A stretch of DNA of 64,000 bases from Streptococcus oralis. Its GTDB lineage: Bacteria; Bacillota; Bacilli; Lactobacillales; Streptococcaceae. This document shows, one piece after another, positions 17,168 to 26,663 of this stretch (the stretch's first letter is position 1; the number at the start of each line of letters is the position of its first letter). A program made the position numbers and the translations under genes. Location of the stretch: contig NZ_CP029257.1 in the NCBI RefSeq assembly GCF_024399415.1, forward strand, positions 209,501-273,500. Direction: 5' to 3'. The notes beneath the pieces are model-generated. The model did no database searches. It was not told where the DNA came from and saw only the letters and a list, made by a program, of their open reading frames with translations.

Positions 17168-17179
17168 AAAAGAGAATAA

Positions 17180-18052
17180 ATGAGAATTGCAGATTATAGC
17201 GTGACTAAGGCAGTGCTGGAGCGTCACGGTTTTACCTTTAAAAAGTCCTTCGGGCAAAATTTCCTGACGGATACCAATATTCTTCAAAAGATCGTGGATA
17301 CGGCTGAAATTGATGATCAGGTTAATGTCATCGAAATCGGGCCAGGGATTGGTGCCTTGACAGAATTTTTGGCTGAGCGTGCAGCTCAAGTCATGGCATT
17401 TGAGATTGACCACCGTTTGGTACCGATTTTGGCAGATACCCTGCGTGATTTTGACAATGTTACCGTAGTCAACGAGGACATTCTCAAGGTCGACCTGGCG
17501 CAACATATCCAGAATTTCAAAAATCCAGACCTACCAATCAAGGTAGTAGCTAACTTGCCTTACTACATTACGACTCCTATTCTCATGCACTTGATTGAGA
17601 GTGGCATTCCTTTTAGTGAGTTTGTGGTCATGATGCAAAAAGAAGTGGCGGACCGTATCTCAGCACAGCCAAATACTAAGGCTTATGGTAGTTTGTCGAT
17701 TGCGGTGCAGTATTACATGACAGCTAAGGTTGCCTTCATCGTGCCTCGTACGGTCTTTGTGCCAGCCCCAAACGTGGACTCAGCCATTTTAAAAATGGTG
17801 CGCCGTCCAGAGCCGGCTGTAGCAGTGAAAGATGAGAACTTCTTTTTTAAGGTTTCCAAGGCTAGCTTCACTCATCGTCGCAAGACATTGTGGAACAACT
17901 TAACAGGCTACTTTGGCAAGACTGATGAAATCAAGGACAAACTGACCAAGGCTTTGGATCAGGCAGGCTTGTCTCCATCTGTGCGTGGTGAAGCTCTCAG
18001 CTTGGCAGAATTTGCTAGTCTGGCAGATGCGCTTAAAGGACAAGGACTCTAA
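17180..18052 (+). CDS. ksgA: 16S rRNA dimethyladenosine transferase KsgA/RsmA
   Basis: A 290-residue class I methyltransferase that dimethylates two adjacent adenosines near the 3' end of 16S rRNA. It has the [13 protein letters not shown]-terminal motif, the SAM motif [16 protein letters not shown] near residues 52-67, and the catalytic [10 protein letters not shown] motif near residue 124. The C-terminal helical domain is complete. A start codon at 17180 follows AAAGAGAATAA. It closes the classical rnmV-ksgA unit after the inserted cassette, and is followed one base later by rsgA. Confidence 0.97.
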   Translation: MRIADYSVTKAVLERHGFTFKKSFGQNFLTDTNILQKIVDTAEIDDQVNVIEIGPGIGALTEFLAERAAQVMAFEIDHRLVPILADTLRDFDNVTVVNEDILKVDLAQHIQNFKNPDLPIKVVANLPYYITTPILMHLIESGIPFSEFVVMMQKEVADRISAQPNTKAYGSLSIAVQYYMTAKVAFIVPRTVFVPAPNVDSAILKMVRRPEPAVAVKDENFFFKVSKASFTHRRKTLWNNLTGYFGKTDEIKDKLTKALDQAGLSPSVRGEALSLAEFASLADALKGQGL

Positions 18053-18053
18053 G

Positions 18054-18932
18054 ATGCAGGGACAAATTATTAAAGCCTTGGCGGGCTTCTATTATGTGGA
18101 GAGTGATGGCCAAGTCTATCAGACACGCGCGCGTGGAAATTTCCGCAAAAAAGGTCATACGCCTTATGTTGGGGATTGGGTAGATTTTTCTGCAGAGGAA
18201 AATTCCGAAGGTTATATCCTCAAGATTTACGAACGGGAAAATAGTCTGGTCCGTCCGCCTATTGTCAATATTGACCAAGCTGTGGTGATCATGTCCGTCA
18301 AGGAACCAGACTTCAACAGCAACTTGCTGGATCGGTTCTTGGTTCTTCTGGAACACAAGGGCATCCATCCTATCGTTTATATTTCTAAAATGGACTTGCT
18401 GGAAGATAGAGGAGAACTGGATTTTTATCAGCAGACTTACGGTGCCATTGGTTATGACTTTGTGACCAGTAAGGAGGAACTCCTGCCCCTGTTGACAGGG
18501 AAAGTGACGGTCTTTATGGGGCAGACTGGTGTTGGAAAATCAACCCTCCTCAATAAAATCGCACCAGATCTCAATCTTGAAACAGGAGAGATCTCAGACA
18601 GTCTAGGTCGTGGTCGCCATACCACTCGAGCTGTTAGTTTTTACAACCTCAATGGGGGTAAAATTGCGGACACACCAGGCTTTTCATCACTGGATTATGA
18701 AGTGTCAACGGCTGAAGACCTCAATCAGGCCTTTCCAGAGATTGCCAGTGTCAATCGAGACTGCAAGTTCCGTACTTGTACCCATACCCATGAGCCGTCC
18801 TGTGCGGTTAAGCCGGCTGTCGAAGAAGGAATCATTGCAACCTTCCGTTTTGACAATTATCTGCAATTCCTCAGTGAAATTGAAAATCGCAGAGAAACCT
18901 ATAAAAAAGTCAGCAAAAAAATTCCAAAATAA
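18054..18932 (+). CDS. rsgA: Ribosome-assembly GTPase RsgA (YjeQ)
   Basis: A 292-residue circularly permuted GTPase that checks late 30S assembly. Domain order: OB-fold (residues 1-65), then G4 ISKMDLL (Ser in place of the usual Asn of NKxD), G1 [15 protein letters not shown]3 DTPGFSSLD, and a zinc-finger domain with [14 protein letters not shown]. Start at 18054 (MQGQIIKAL), with AAGGA seven bases upstream; longer frames run into ksgA. It belongs with ksgA and rnmV functionally, as all three act on rRNA maturation. Confidence 0.96.
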   Translation: MQGQIIKALAGFYYVESDGQVYQTRARGNFRKKGHTPYVGDWVDFSAEENSEGYILKIYERENSLVRPPIVNIDQAVVIMSVKEPDFNSNLLDRFLVLLEHKGIHPIVYISKMDLLEDRGELDFYQQTYGAIGYDFVTSKEELLPLLTGKVTVFMGQTGVGKSTLLNKIAPDLNLETGEISDSLGRGRHTTRAVSFYNLNGGKIADTPGFSSLDYEVSTAEDLNQAFPEIASVNRDCKFRTCTHTHEPSCAVKPAVEEGIIATFRFDNYLQFLSEIENRRETYKKVSKKIPK

Positions 18933-18942
18933 GGAGAAACCT

Positions 18943-19599
18943 ATGTCTCAATACAAGATTGCTCCGTCAATTCTGGCAGCAGATTATGCCAACTTTGAAC
19001 GAGAAATTAAACGCCTAGAAGCAACTGGGGCTGAATATGCCCATATCGATATCATGGATGGTCACTTTGTACCGCAAATCAGTTTTGGTGCAGGTGTGGT
19101 TGAAGCTCTTCGCCCTCATAGCAAGATGGTCTTTGACTGCCACTTGATGGTAGCTAATCCTGAGCACCATTTAGAAGACTTTGCGCGTGCAGGTGCAGAT
19201 ATCATCAGCATTCATGTCGAGGCGACACCTCATATCCATGGCGCTCTTCAAAAGATTCGTTCTTTGGGAGTGAAACCTTCTGTTGTCATTAACCCTGGTA
19301 CGCCGGTTGAAGCTATCAAACACATACTTCACCTAGTTGACCAAGTTTTAGTCATGACGGTTAACCCTGGCTTCGGCGGGCAAGCCTTTCTACCTGAAAC
19401 CATGGATAAGATTCGTGAGTTGGTTGCCCTTCGTGAGGAAAACGGCTTGAACTTTGAGATCGAAGTCGATGGTGGGATTGATGATCAAACCATTTCTCAA
19501 GCTAAAGAAGCTGGTGCGACCGTTTTTGTAGCAGGTTCCTATGTCTTTAAGGGAGATGTCAATGAGCGAGTACAAACTCTCAGAAAACAACTGGACTAG
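18943..19599 (+). CDS. rpe: Ribulose-phosphate 3-epimerase
   Basis: A 218-residue TIM-barrel epimerase of the pentose phosphate pathway (ribulose-5-P to xylulose-5-P). Motifs: APSILAADYANF at the start, HIDIMDGHFVPQ (metal ligands His/Asp), FDCHLMV and MTVNPGFGGQAF, then EVDGGIDD. The start at 18943 is set by AAGGAG ten bases upstream. In many Firmicutes rsgA, rpe and thiamine pyrophosphokinase are contiguous, exactly as here. Confidence 0.97.
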   Translation: MSQYKIAPSILAADYANFEREIKRLEATGAEYAHIDIMDGHFVPQISFGAGVVEALRPHSKMVFDCHLMVANPEHHLEDFARAGADIISIHVEATPHIHGALQKIRSLGVKPSVVINPGTPVEAIKHILHLVDQVLVMTVNPGFGGQAFLPETMDKIRELVALREENGLNFEIEVDGGIDDQTISQAKEAGATVFVAGSYVFKGDVNERVQTLRKQLD

Positions 19600-20224
19600 G
19601 GTTGCCGTTTTTGCAGGCGGAGATCGCGGTCATTATCGGACAAATTTTGATTGCTTTGTCGGTGTGGATCGAGGCTCGCTCTGGGTCTTGGAAGAAGACC
19701 TTCCTCTGGCTCTAGCAGTTGGGGATTTTGACTCTGTGACTGTGGAAGAGCGACAGGTGATTCATGCACGTGCCCAGCACTTTGTCCAAGCCCAGCCAGA
19801 AAAGGATGATACGGATCTGGAATTAGCTCTCTTAACCGTCTTTGAGCAAAATCCTCAGGCTCAGGTGACCATTTTTGGTGCCCTAGGTGGTCGCATCGAT
19901 CATATGCTGGCCAATGTCTTTTTACCTAGCAATCCCAAGTTGGCCCCCTATATGCGCCAGATAGCGATTGAGGATGGGCAAAATGTGATTTCCTATTGTC
20001 CAGAAGGGACCAGTCAACTTGAACCACGTTCGGACTACGATTATCTAGCTTTTATGCCAGTTCGGGATAGCCAGCTGACTATTCTTGGTGCCAAGTATGA
20101 GTTGACAGAGGAAAATTTTTTCTTTAAAAAAGTGTACGCTTCTAACGAATATATAGATAGGGAAGTTTCGGTGACTTGCCCAGATGGCTATGTCGTCGTG
20201 TTGCATAGCAAGGACAGGAGGTAG
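19562..20224 (+). CDS. Thiamine pyrophosphokinase
   Basis: A protein of about 220 residues that transfers pyrophosphate from ATP to thiamine. Motifs: VAVFAGGD, FVGVDRGSLWVLE, LAVGDFDSVT, EKDDTDLELAL (acidic metal/thiamine site) and GALGGRIDHMLANV. The start is ambiguous. The ATG at 19562 has GGGAG six bases upstream and makes a 38-base overlap with rpe. ATGs at 19541 and 19556 are less well placed, and no start codon exists between 19562 and the conserved core. The C-terminal beta domain (YASNEYIDREVSVTCPDG) is complete. Confidence 0.9.
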   Translation: MSEYKLSENNWTRVAVFAGGDRGHYRTNFDCFVGVDRGSLWVLEEDLPLALAVGDFDSVTVEERQVIHARAQHFVQAQPEKDDTDLELALLTVFEQNPQAQVTIFGALGGRIDHMLANVFLPSNPKLAPYMRQIAIEDGQNVISYCPEGTSQLEPRSDYDYLAFMPVRDSQLTILGAKYELTEENFFFKKVYASNEYIDREVSVTCPDGYVVVLHSKDRR

Positions 20225-20225
20225 G

Positions 20226-21482
20226 ATGGAGACTGTATTATTACTATTATTAATTGTCAACCTAGCTGGACTCTTTCTGATTTGGCAAAGGCAGGATAAG
20301 CAAGACAAGTACCTAGGCAAGAGTTTGGAGGATCAAGCAGATAACTTGTCAGATCAGTTAGATTATCGTTTTGACCAAGCTAGGCAAGCCAGTCAGCTAG
20401 ATCAAAAAGACTTGGAAGTAGCTGTCAGCGATCGCTTGCAGGAAGTGCGAATGGAGTTGCACCAAGGCTTGACTCAAGTCCGTCAAGAAATGACAGATAA
20501 TCTTTTGCAAACTAGGGACAAGACTGACCAACGCCTCCAAGCACTGCAAGAATCAAATGAGCAACGTTTGGAACAAATGCGCCAGACAGTCGAGGAAAAG
20601 TTGGAAAAGACATTGCAGACGCGCTTGCAGGCCTCCTTCGAGACAGTTTCCAAGCAACTAGAGTCTGTCAATCGAGGTTTGGGAGAAATGCAGACAGTTG
20701 CCCGCGATGTTGGCGCACTCAACAAGGTTCTCTCTGGGACCAAGACGCGAGGGATTCTAGGAGAATTGCAACTGGGGCAAATCATCGAAGACATCATGAC
20801 TCCTGCCCAGTACGAACGAGAATTTGCAACTGTTGAAAACTCCAGTGAACGAGTGGAGTATGCCATCAAGTTACCCGGACAAGGCGACCAGGAATACGTC
20901 TATCTACCAATTGATTCCAAGTTTCCACTGGCAGATTATTACCGCCTAGAAGAAGCCTATGAAGCGGGCGACAAGGACGAGATTGAACGCTGTCGCAAGT
21001 CACTCTTGGCAAGTGTTAAGCGTTTCGCCAAGGATATCAAGAGCAAGTATCTAGCGCCACCTCGGACGACCAATTTTGGAGTCTTGTTTGTTCCGACAGA
21101 AGGTCTTTATTCAGAGATCGTTCGCAATCCGGTCTTCTTTGATGATTTGAGACGGGAGGAGCAGATTATCGTTGCAGGACCAAGTACCCTATCAGCCCTG
21201 CTCAACTCCCTATCGGTTGGCTTCAAAACTCTCAATATCCAAAAGAGTGCCGACCATATCAGTAAGACCCTTGCTAGCGTTAAGACCGAGTTTGGCAAGT
21301 TCGGAGGCATTCTGGTCAAGGCACAAAAGCATCTCCAACATGCCTCTGGCAATATTGATGAATTATTAAACCGTCGTACTACAGCTATCGAGCGGACGCT
21401 CCGTCACATTGAGTTATCAGAAGGTGAGCCTGCGCTTGATCTACTCCATTTCCAAGAAGATGAGGAAGAATATGAAGATTAG
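20226..21482 (+). CDS. rmuC: RmuC family DNA recombination protein
   Basis: A 418-residue protein. Residues 3-21 form one N-terminal membrane helix (ETVLLLLLIVNLAGLFLIW). Residues 25-170 are a long Gln/Glu-rich coiled coil. Residues about 175-370 are the RmuC nuclease-like domain (LGELQLGQIIEDI, YVYLPIDSKFPLADYYRL, GVLFVPTEGLYSEI). RmuC limits DNA inversions in E. coli, but its biochemical role is unsettled. The start follows GGACAGGAGG, two bases after the preceding stop, and the 3' end overlaps yhaM by 11 bases. Confidence 0.92.
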   Translation: METVLLLLLIVNLAGLFLIWQRQDKQDKYLGKSLEDQADNLSDQLDYRFDQARQASQLDQKDLEVAVSDRLQEVRMELHQGLTQVRQEMTDNLLQTRDKTDQRLQALQESNEQRLEQMRQTVEEKLEKTLQTRLQASFETVSKQLESVNRGLGEMQTVARDVGALNKVLSGTKTRGILGELQLGQIIEDIMTPAQYEREFATVENSSERVEYAIKLPGQGDQEYVYLPIDSKFPLADYYRLEEAYEAGDKDEIERCRKSLLASVKRFAKDIKSKYLAPPRTTNFGVLFVPTEGLYSEIVRNPVFFDDLRREEQIIVAGPSTLSALLNSLSVGFKTLNIQKSADHISKTLASVKTEFGKFGGILVKAQKHLQHASGNIDELLNRRTTAIERTLRHIELSEGEPALDLLHFQEDEEEYED

Positions 21483-22413
21483 TCACATGAAAAAAGATGA
21501 GCTGTTTGAAGGTTTTTACCTGATTAAATCAGCTGACCTGAGACAGACGCGTGCTGGGAAAAACTACCTAGCCTTTACCTTCCAAGACGATAGCGGCGAG
21601 ATTGAAGGGAAGCTCTGGGATGCCCAACCTCATAACGTTGAGGCCTTTACCGCAGGGAAAGTAGTCCACATGCAGGGACGTCGAGAAGTTTATAACAACA
21701 CTCCTCAAGTCAATCAAATTACTCTCCGCTTGCCTCAGCCCGGGGAACCCAATGATCCAGCTGACTTCAAGGTCAAGTCACCAGTTGATGTCAAGGAAAT
21801 CCGTGACTACATGTCGCAAATGATTTTCAAGATTGAAAATCCTGTCTGGCAGCGTATCGTTCGTAGTCTCTACACCAAGTATGATAAGGAATTCTACTCC
21901 TATCCAGCTGCCAAGACTAACCACCATGCCTTTGAAACAGGTTTAGCCTATCATACAGCAACCATGGTGCGCTTAGCAGATGCCATTAGCGAGATCTATC
22001 CTCAGCTCAACAAGAGCCTCCTCTATGCTGGGATTATGTTGCACGACTTGGCTAAGGTTATTGAGTTGACGGGACCAGATCAGACGGAGTATACAGTACG
22101 AGGCAATCTCCTTGGCCATATCGCTCTCGTTGATAGTGAAATTACCAAGACAGTCATGGAACTCGGCATCGATGATACTAGGGAAGAAGTGGTGCTACTG
22201 CGCCATGTCATCCTCAGTCATCATGGCTTGCTGGAGTATGGAAGTCCAGTCCGTCCACGCATTATGGAGGCAGAGATTATTCATATGATTGATAATCTAG
22301 ATGCCAGCATGATGATGATGTCAACAGCTCTAGCTTTGGTGGACAAAGGAGAGATGACCAATAAAATCTTCGCTATGGACAATCGTTCCTTCTATAAACC
22401 AGATTTAGATTAA
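21472..22413 (+). CDS. yhaM: 3'-5' exoribonuclease YhaM
   Basis: A 313-residue protein with an N-terminal OB-fold (residues about 10-95) and an HD hydrolase domain (TNHHAFETGLAYHTATMV, then MLHDLAKVIE) that carries the metal ligands. YhaM of Gram-positives trims RNA (and DNA) 3' ends by a few nucleotides. The start at 21472 has GAGGA five bases upstream within rmuC; MKKDELFEG at 21487 is an alternative. It is the last gene of the operon beginning at tatD, followed by a terminator. Confidence 0.93.
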   Translation: MKISHMKKDELFEGFYLIKSADLRQTRAGKNYLAFTFQDDSGEIEGKLWDAQPHNVEAFTAGKVVHMQGRREVYNNTPQVNQITLRLPQPGEPNDPADFKVKSPVDVKEIRDYMSQMIFKIENPVWQRIVRSLYTKYDKEFYSYPAAKTNHHAFETGLAYHTATMVRLADAISEIYPQLNKSLLYAGIMLHDLAKVIELTGPDQTEYTVRGNLLGHIALVDSEITKTVMELGIDDTREEVVLLRHVILSHHGLLEYGSPVRPRIMEAEIIHMIDNLDASMMMMSTALALVDKGEMTNKIFAMDNRSFYKPDLD

Positions 22414-22422
22414 TAATTTAAG

Positions 22423-22462
22423 AAAAACGAGCATTTTTTACGCAATAATGTTCGTTTTTTTA
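22423..22462 (+). terminator. Terminator of the tatD-yhaM operon
   Basis: AAAAACGAGCATT pairs with AATGTTCGTTTTT (one G-T pair), ending in a long T-run. Confidence 0.8.
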
Positions 22463-22517
22463 TGTGAATATGGTATAATGGATAAAATATCAAAATTAAA
22501 TGGAATGGTAAATAAAA

Positions 22518-23345
22518 ATGAAATTAAGAAGAAGTGATCGAATGGTTGTCATTTCCAACTATTTGATTAATAATCCATACAAACTAACAAGTCTCAACAC
22601 CTTTGCAGAAAAGTACGAATCTGCTAAATCATCGATTTCTGAGGACATTGTGATTATCAAGCGTGCCTTTGAGGAAATCGAAATCGGCCATATCCAGACT
22701 GTGACTGGAGCAGGTGGTGGCGTTATCTTTACACCATCAATTTCTAGTCATGAAGCCAAAGAAATGATCGCAGACTTGCGTGACAAACTTTCAGAAAGCG
22801 ACCGCATCTTGCCAGGTGGCTATATCTATCTGTCTGATCTGCTTAGTACGCCTGCCATTTTGAAAAATATTGGTCGTATCATTGCCAAGAGCTTTATGGA
22901 CCAAAAAATCGATGCCGTTATGACAGTAGCAACAAAAGGTGTGCCACTCGCAAATGCAGTTGCCAATGTCCTCAATGTTCCGTTTGTCATTGTGCGTCGT
23001 GACTTAAAAATTACCGAAGGTTCAACGGTCAGTGTCAACTATGTTTCAGGTTCAAGTGGTGACCGTATTGAGAAAATGTTCCTTTCAAAACGCAGCCTCA
23101 AGGCAGGCAGTCGTGTCTTGATTGTGGATGACTTCTTGAAAGGTGGCGGAACTGTCAACGGGATGATTAGTCTCTTGCGTGAGTTCGATTCTGAACTAGC
23201 TGGTGTCGCAGTCTTTGCAGACAATGCCCAAGAAGAACGTGAAAAGCAGTTCGATTACAAGTCACTCTTGAAAGTAACCAATATTGATGTTAAGAACCAA
23301 TCCATCGATGTTGAGATTGGAAATATTTTTGACGAAGACAAATAA
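22518..23345 (+). CDS. purR: Purine operon repressor PurR
   Basis: A 275-residue regulator of the Gram-positive PurR type: an N-terminal winged helix (residues 1-75, LRRSDRMVVISNYL) and a phosphoribosyltransferase-like domain with the PRPP loop RVLIVDDFLKGGGTVNGM near residue 200. It binds PRPP as effector and controls purine genes at PurBoxes. It is unrelated to the LacI-type E. coli PurR. An extended -10 (TGGTATAAT, ending 22479) drives it. A single gene. Confidence 0.96.
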   Translation: MKLRRSDRMVVISNYLINNPYKLTSLNTFAEKYESAKSSISEDIVIIKRAFEEIEIGHIQTVTGAGGGVIFTPSISSHEAKEMIADLRDKLSESDRILPGGYIYLSDLLSTPAILKNIGRIIAKSFMDQKIDAVMTVATKGVPLANAVANVLNVPFVIVRRDLKITEGSTVSVNYVSGSSGDRIEKMFLSKRSLKAGSRVLIVDDFLKGGGTVNGMISLLREFDSELAGVAVFADNAQEEREKQFDYKSLLKVTNIDVKNQSIDVEIGNIFDEDK

Positions 23346-23356
23346 GAGATAGAACT

Positions 23357-23388
23357 AAAGGTTGGAACGATTGTCCCAGCCTTTCTTT
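23357..23388 (+). terminator. Terminator after purR
   Basis: AAAGGTTGG and CCCAGCCTTT pair around a short loop, followed by CTTTG. Confidence 0.55.
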
Positions 23389-23411
23389 GCAAACAGAATA
23401 GAAGGAAGCTT

Positions 23412-24668
23412 ATGAAAACACCATTTATCAGCCGAGAAGATTTAGAAACAATTGTTGCAGAGTTCCCGACTCCCTTTCACTTATATGACGAGAAGGGGAT
23501 TCGCGAGAAAGCGCGAGCAGTCAACCAGGCCTTTTCTTGGAACAAGGGCTTTAAAGAATATTTTGCAGTCAAGGCCACCCCAACCCCAGCCATCTTGAAA
23601 ATCCTCCAAGAGGAAGGTTGTGGTGTGGACTGTTCTAGTTATGTAGAGCTCTTGATGAGCCATAAACTGGATTTTCCGGGTTCTGAGATCATGTTCTCTT
23701 CTAACAATACCCCAGACCAAGAGTACACCTATGCGCGTGAATTGGGCGCAACCATTAACTTGGATGCCTTTGAAGACATTGAGCATCTGGAGCGAGCGGC
23801 AGGCATTCCCAAAACTATTTCTTGCCGTTACAATCCAGGCGGAGTCTTTGAGCTAGGAACAGATATCATGGACAATCCTGGGGAGGCCAAGTTTGGTATG
23901 ACCAAGGATCAACTCTTTGAGGCCTTTGCTGTTTTGAAGGAAAAAGGAGCCAAGACATTTGGGATCCACTCTTTCCTAGCATCCAATACTGTCACCCATC
24001 TCTATTATCCAGAGTTGGCACGTCAGCTCTTTGAATTGGCTGTTGAAATCAAGGAAACGTTGGGCATTTCGCTAGACTTTATCAATCTTTCTGGCGGAAT
24101 CGGAGTCAATTACCGTCCAGACCAGGAGCCAAATGACATCGCTGTGATTGGTGAAGGGGTGCGTATGGTTTATGAAGAAGTCCTCACACCTGCAGGACTT
24201 GGTCAGGTCAAGATTTTCACCGAATTGGGTCGTTTTATGTTAGCCCCTCATGGAGCTCTCGTCACAAAAGTCACCCATAAGAAGAAAACTTACCGTACCT
24301 ATCTAGGTGTGGATGCATCAGCAGTCAACCTCATGCGCCCAGCCATGTATGGGGCCTACCACCATATCACTAATCTGACCCATCCAGACGGACCAGTTGA
24401 GATGGTAGATGTGGTCGGTTCACTCTGCGAAAACAATGATAAATTTGCCATTAATCGCGAACTACCTCATACAGAAATCGGTGATTTGCTAGTGATTCAT
24501 GATACAGGTGCACATGGATTCTCCATGGGTTACCAGTACAATGCCAAACTACGCTCTGCAGAAATCCTCTATACCGAAGAAGGCAAAGCCCGCCAAATCC
24601 GCCGTGCAGAGCGTCCTGAGGACTATTTCGCAACCTTGTATGGTTTTGATTTTGAATCGGATCATTAA
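23412..24668 (+). CDS. lysA: Diaminopimelate decarboxylase
   Basis: A 418-residue fold-type III PLP decarboxylase that makes L-lysine from meso-diaminopimelate. The PLP Lys lies in KEYFAVKATPTPAIL near residue 54. SGGIGVNY near residue 226 binds the phosphate, and the second active-site block is VGSLCENNDKFAINRELP (Cys, Glu) near residue 340. The pattern TEEGKARQIRRAERPEDYF closes the protein. Lysine is also the cross-bridge residue of streptococcal peptidoglycan. No other lysine-pathway gene is nearby. AGGAAGC precedes the ATG. Confidence 0.92.
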   Translation: MKTPFISREDLETIVAEFPTPFHLYDEKGIREKARAVNQAFSWNKGFKEYFAVKATPTPAILKILQEEGCGVDCSSYVELLMSHKLDFPGSEIMFSSNNTPDQEYTYARELGATINLDAFEDIEHLERAAGIPKTISCRYNPGGVFELGTDIMDNPGEAKFGMTKDQLFEAFAVLKEKGAKTFGIHSFLASNTVTHLYYPELARQLFELAVEIKETLGISLDFINLSGGIGVNYRPDQEPNDIAVIGEGVRMVYEEVLTPAGLGQVKIFTELGRFMLAPHGALVTKVTHKKKTYRTYLGVDASAVNLMRPAMYGAYHHITNLTHPDGPVEMVDVVGSLCENNDKFAINRELPHTEIGDLLVIHDTGAHGFSMGYQYNAKLRSAEILYTEEGKARQIRRAERPEDYFATLYGFDFESDH

Positions 24669-24727
24669 AAGAAATTGAAAATGAAAGTGAAAAACAGATT
24701 GCTTTCTAAAAAATAGACAAAAAAACC

Positions 24728-24775
24728 TTGTTTTTCACCTTACTCGTGATATAATAAAACTATAAAACGGTTTCA
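24728..24775 (+). promoter_or_regulatory. pflA promoter with a weak cre-like sequence
   Basis: TTGTTT (24728-24733), 16-base spacer and TATAAT (24750-24755, extended TGA). AAAACGGTTTCA just downstream keeps the core of a cre site but differs from the consensus at three positions. Control of pyruvate formate-lyase genes by CcpA is known in streptococci; here it is only suggested. Confidence 0.45.
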
Positions 24776-24789
24776 AGGAAGGTGACGAT

Positions 24790-25584
24790 ATGTCTGAAGA
24801 AACAATTGACTATGGACAAGTGACAGGAATGGTGCATTCGACAGAGAGTTTTGGGGCGGTAGATGGCCCTGGGATTCGGTTCATTGTCTTTTTGCAGGGT
24901 TGTCACATGCGTTGCCAATACTGTCATAACCCCGACACATGGGCTATGGAGACCAATAAATCACGCGAACGAACAGTAGACGATGTCTTGACAGAAGCCC
25001 TTCGCTACCGTGGTTTCTGGGGAGACAAGGGAGGAATCACTGTTAGTGGAGGAGAAGCCCTCTTACAGATTGATTTCCTAATTGCCCTCTTTACCAAGGC
25101 CAAGGAAAAAGGAATCCACTGTACCTTGGATACCTGTGCCCTTCCGTTCCGTAATAAACCACGTTATCTCGAAAAGTTTAATAAACTCATGGCGGTGACA
25201 GACTTGGTTCTCCTGGATATCAAGGAAATCAACGAAGAACAGCACAAGATTGTCACAAGTCAAACCAATAAAAACATTTTGGCCTGTGCCCAGTACCTGT
25301 CAGATATTGGGAAGCCTGTTTGGATTCGCCACGTGCTGGTTCCGGGATTGACAGACAGAGATGAGGACTTGATCGAACTTGGTAAATTCGTCAAAACCCT
25401 CAAAAACGTTGATAAGTTTGAAATCCTACCTTATCACACGATGGGAGAATTCAAGTGGCGTGAACTTGGGATTCCTTATTCGCTCGAAGGGGTCAAACCT
25501 CCAACAGCAGACCGTGTCAAGAATGCAAAGGAATTGATGGATACAGAAAGCTACCAAGACTACATGAAACGTGTTCATGGATAA
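24790..25584 (+). CDS. pflA: Pyruvate formate-lyase activating enzyme
   Basis: A 264-residue radical-SAM protein that creates the glycyl radical on pyruvate formate-lyase. The iron-sulfur motif is CHMRCQYCHNPDTW (CxxxCxxC). GGITVSGGEALLQ is the SAM-contact motif, and VWIRHVLVPGLTD lies in the C-terminal barrel. It acts in anaerobic mixed-acid fermentation. The partner pflB is not in the window, which is common in streptococci, where the two genes are separated. AAGGAAGGTG precedes the start. Confidence 0.96.
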   Translation: MSEETIDYGQVTGMVHSTESFGAVDGPGIRFIVFLQGCHMRCQYCHNPDTWAMETNKSRERTVDDVLTEALRYRGFWGDKGGITVSGGEALLQIDFLIALFTKAKEKGIHCTLDTCALPFRNKPRYLEKFNKLMAVTDLVLLDIKEINEEQHKIVTSQTNKNILACAQYLSDIGKPVWIRHVLVPGLTDRDEDLIELGKFVKTLKNVDKFEILPYHTMGEFKWRELGIPYSLEGVKPPTADRVKNAKELMDTESYQDYMKRVHG

Positions 25585-25590
25585 AAAAGA

Positions 25591-25615
25591 AGCCTGATGG
25601 AGACATCGGGCTTTT
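25591..25615 (+). terminator. pflA terminator
   Basis: AGCCTGATG, GAGA tetraloop, CATCGGGCT, then TTTT. Confidence 0.75.
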
Positions 25616-25624
25616 GTAATGCAT

Positions 25625-25656
25625 AAAAAGCCTAGCCTTTCAGCTAAGCTTTTTTC
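25625..25656 (-). terminator. yidC2 terminator
   Basis: Read leftward, AAAAAAGCTTAGC, GAAAGG loop region and GCTAGGCTTTTT pair, ending in a T-run right after the stop codon. Confidence 0.75.
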
Positions 25657-26595
25657 TTATTTTCTAGAATGTTGTTTACCAGCATTGCGTTTTTTATGTT
25701 TCTTGTTAGTCATGATCGCAGTTGCTTGGTTTGGAGTGACATCTTTGCGTCCGCCTCCAGTTGAAAATGAACGTGCTTTTGGTGGATTTTTGGCAAATTC
25801 TTCACGAACTTTTTTGCGAAGTTTTGGACGAACAACATAGTTAACGATGAATTGTTGGAGAATCATCATGAAACCACCGACAACCCAGTAAAGTGTCACA
25901 CTTGCTGGTGCGAAGAAGGAGAAGACGACAATCATGAGTGGGCTCATGTAAATCATTTTCTTGAGCTGTTCTCTTTGCATCTCGTCTTCTACTCCATGAA
26001 GTGAGAGGAGTGATTGGAGATAGTAGAGGATACCAGCGAAGGCAACAAGGAGCATACTTGGTGAACCAAGATCGATACCCAAGAAGGTAGAGCTAGCTAC
26101 CCCATCAGTGTATTGGGCTGCAAAGTAGATAGCAGAGAAGAAAGGCATTTGAATGAGGATAGGGAAGCATCCTACACCACCTAACATGCTGATGCCGTGT
26201 TCTTTCTGAGCTGCAAAGAGAGCTTGTTGAGCCTCTAGTTTTTCTTCCTGAGTTGTTGCTTCTTTGAGACGTGTTTGATGCGGTTCAAGCACGTGTTTGA
26301 GGGCGTTCATCTTTTCAGAGTGAAGTGTCGCCTTCCATGATTGGTAGATACCAAGTGGCAAGATAATCAAGCGCACGATAATGGTTACGATAATGATAGC
26401 CACACCAAAGCCTAGACCTTTATCAGTAGCGAAGTACTTGATAGCTTCAGCCATAGGTGCTCCGATGGTATTCCAAATCAACCCTGTGGGTTGTCCTGTT
26501 GCTTTGTCTACTTGGACACAGCCTGACAAGACGAGTAGCATAGCCACTCCCATAGCAGAGAGGGCAAAACGTTTAATAGATTCCAATGTTTTCAT
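25657..26595 (-). CDS. yidC2: Membrane protein insertase YidC2 (Oxa1 family lipoprotein)
   Basis: A 312-residue Oxa1/YidC protein. Residues 1-26 form a lipoprotein signal ending in LVLSGC (Cys26). Five membrane helices follow, with the hydrophilic-groove region after IVRLIILPLGIYQS and the segment CFPILIQMPFFSAIYF. The long basic tail (KKHKKRNAGKQHSRK) is the mark of YidC2 of streptococci, where it helps co-translational insertion together with ribosomes. It lies downstream of acyP on the same strand. AAGGA precedes the ATG. Confidence 0.92.
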   Translation of the reverse strand: MKTLESIKRFALSAMGVAMLLVLSGCVQVDKATGQPTGLIWNTIGAPMAEAIKYFATDKGLGFGVAIIIVTIIVRLIILPLGIYQSWKATLHSEKMNALKHVLEPHQTRLKEATTQEEKLEAQQALFAAQKEHGISMLGGVGCFPILIQMPFFSAIYFAAQYTDGVASSTFLGIDLGSPSMLLVAFAGILYYLQSLLSLHGVEDEMQREQLKKMIYMSPLMIVVFSFFAPASVTLYWVVGGFMMILQQFIVNYVVRPKLRKKVREEFAKNPPKARSFSTGGGRKDVTPNQATAIMTNKKHKKRNAGKQHSRK

Positions 26596-26663
26596 TCCTT
26601 CTTTAAAAATTATACCTTTCTATTCTACTGTTTTTTTGTAAAATATACAATAGTTCTGGAGAC

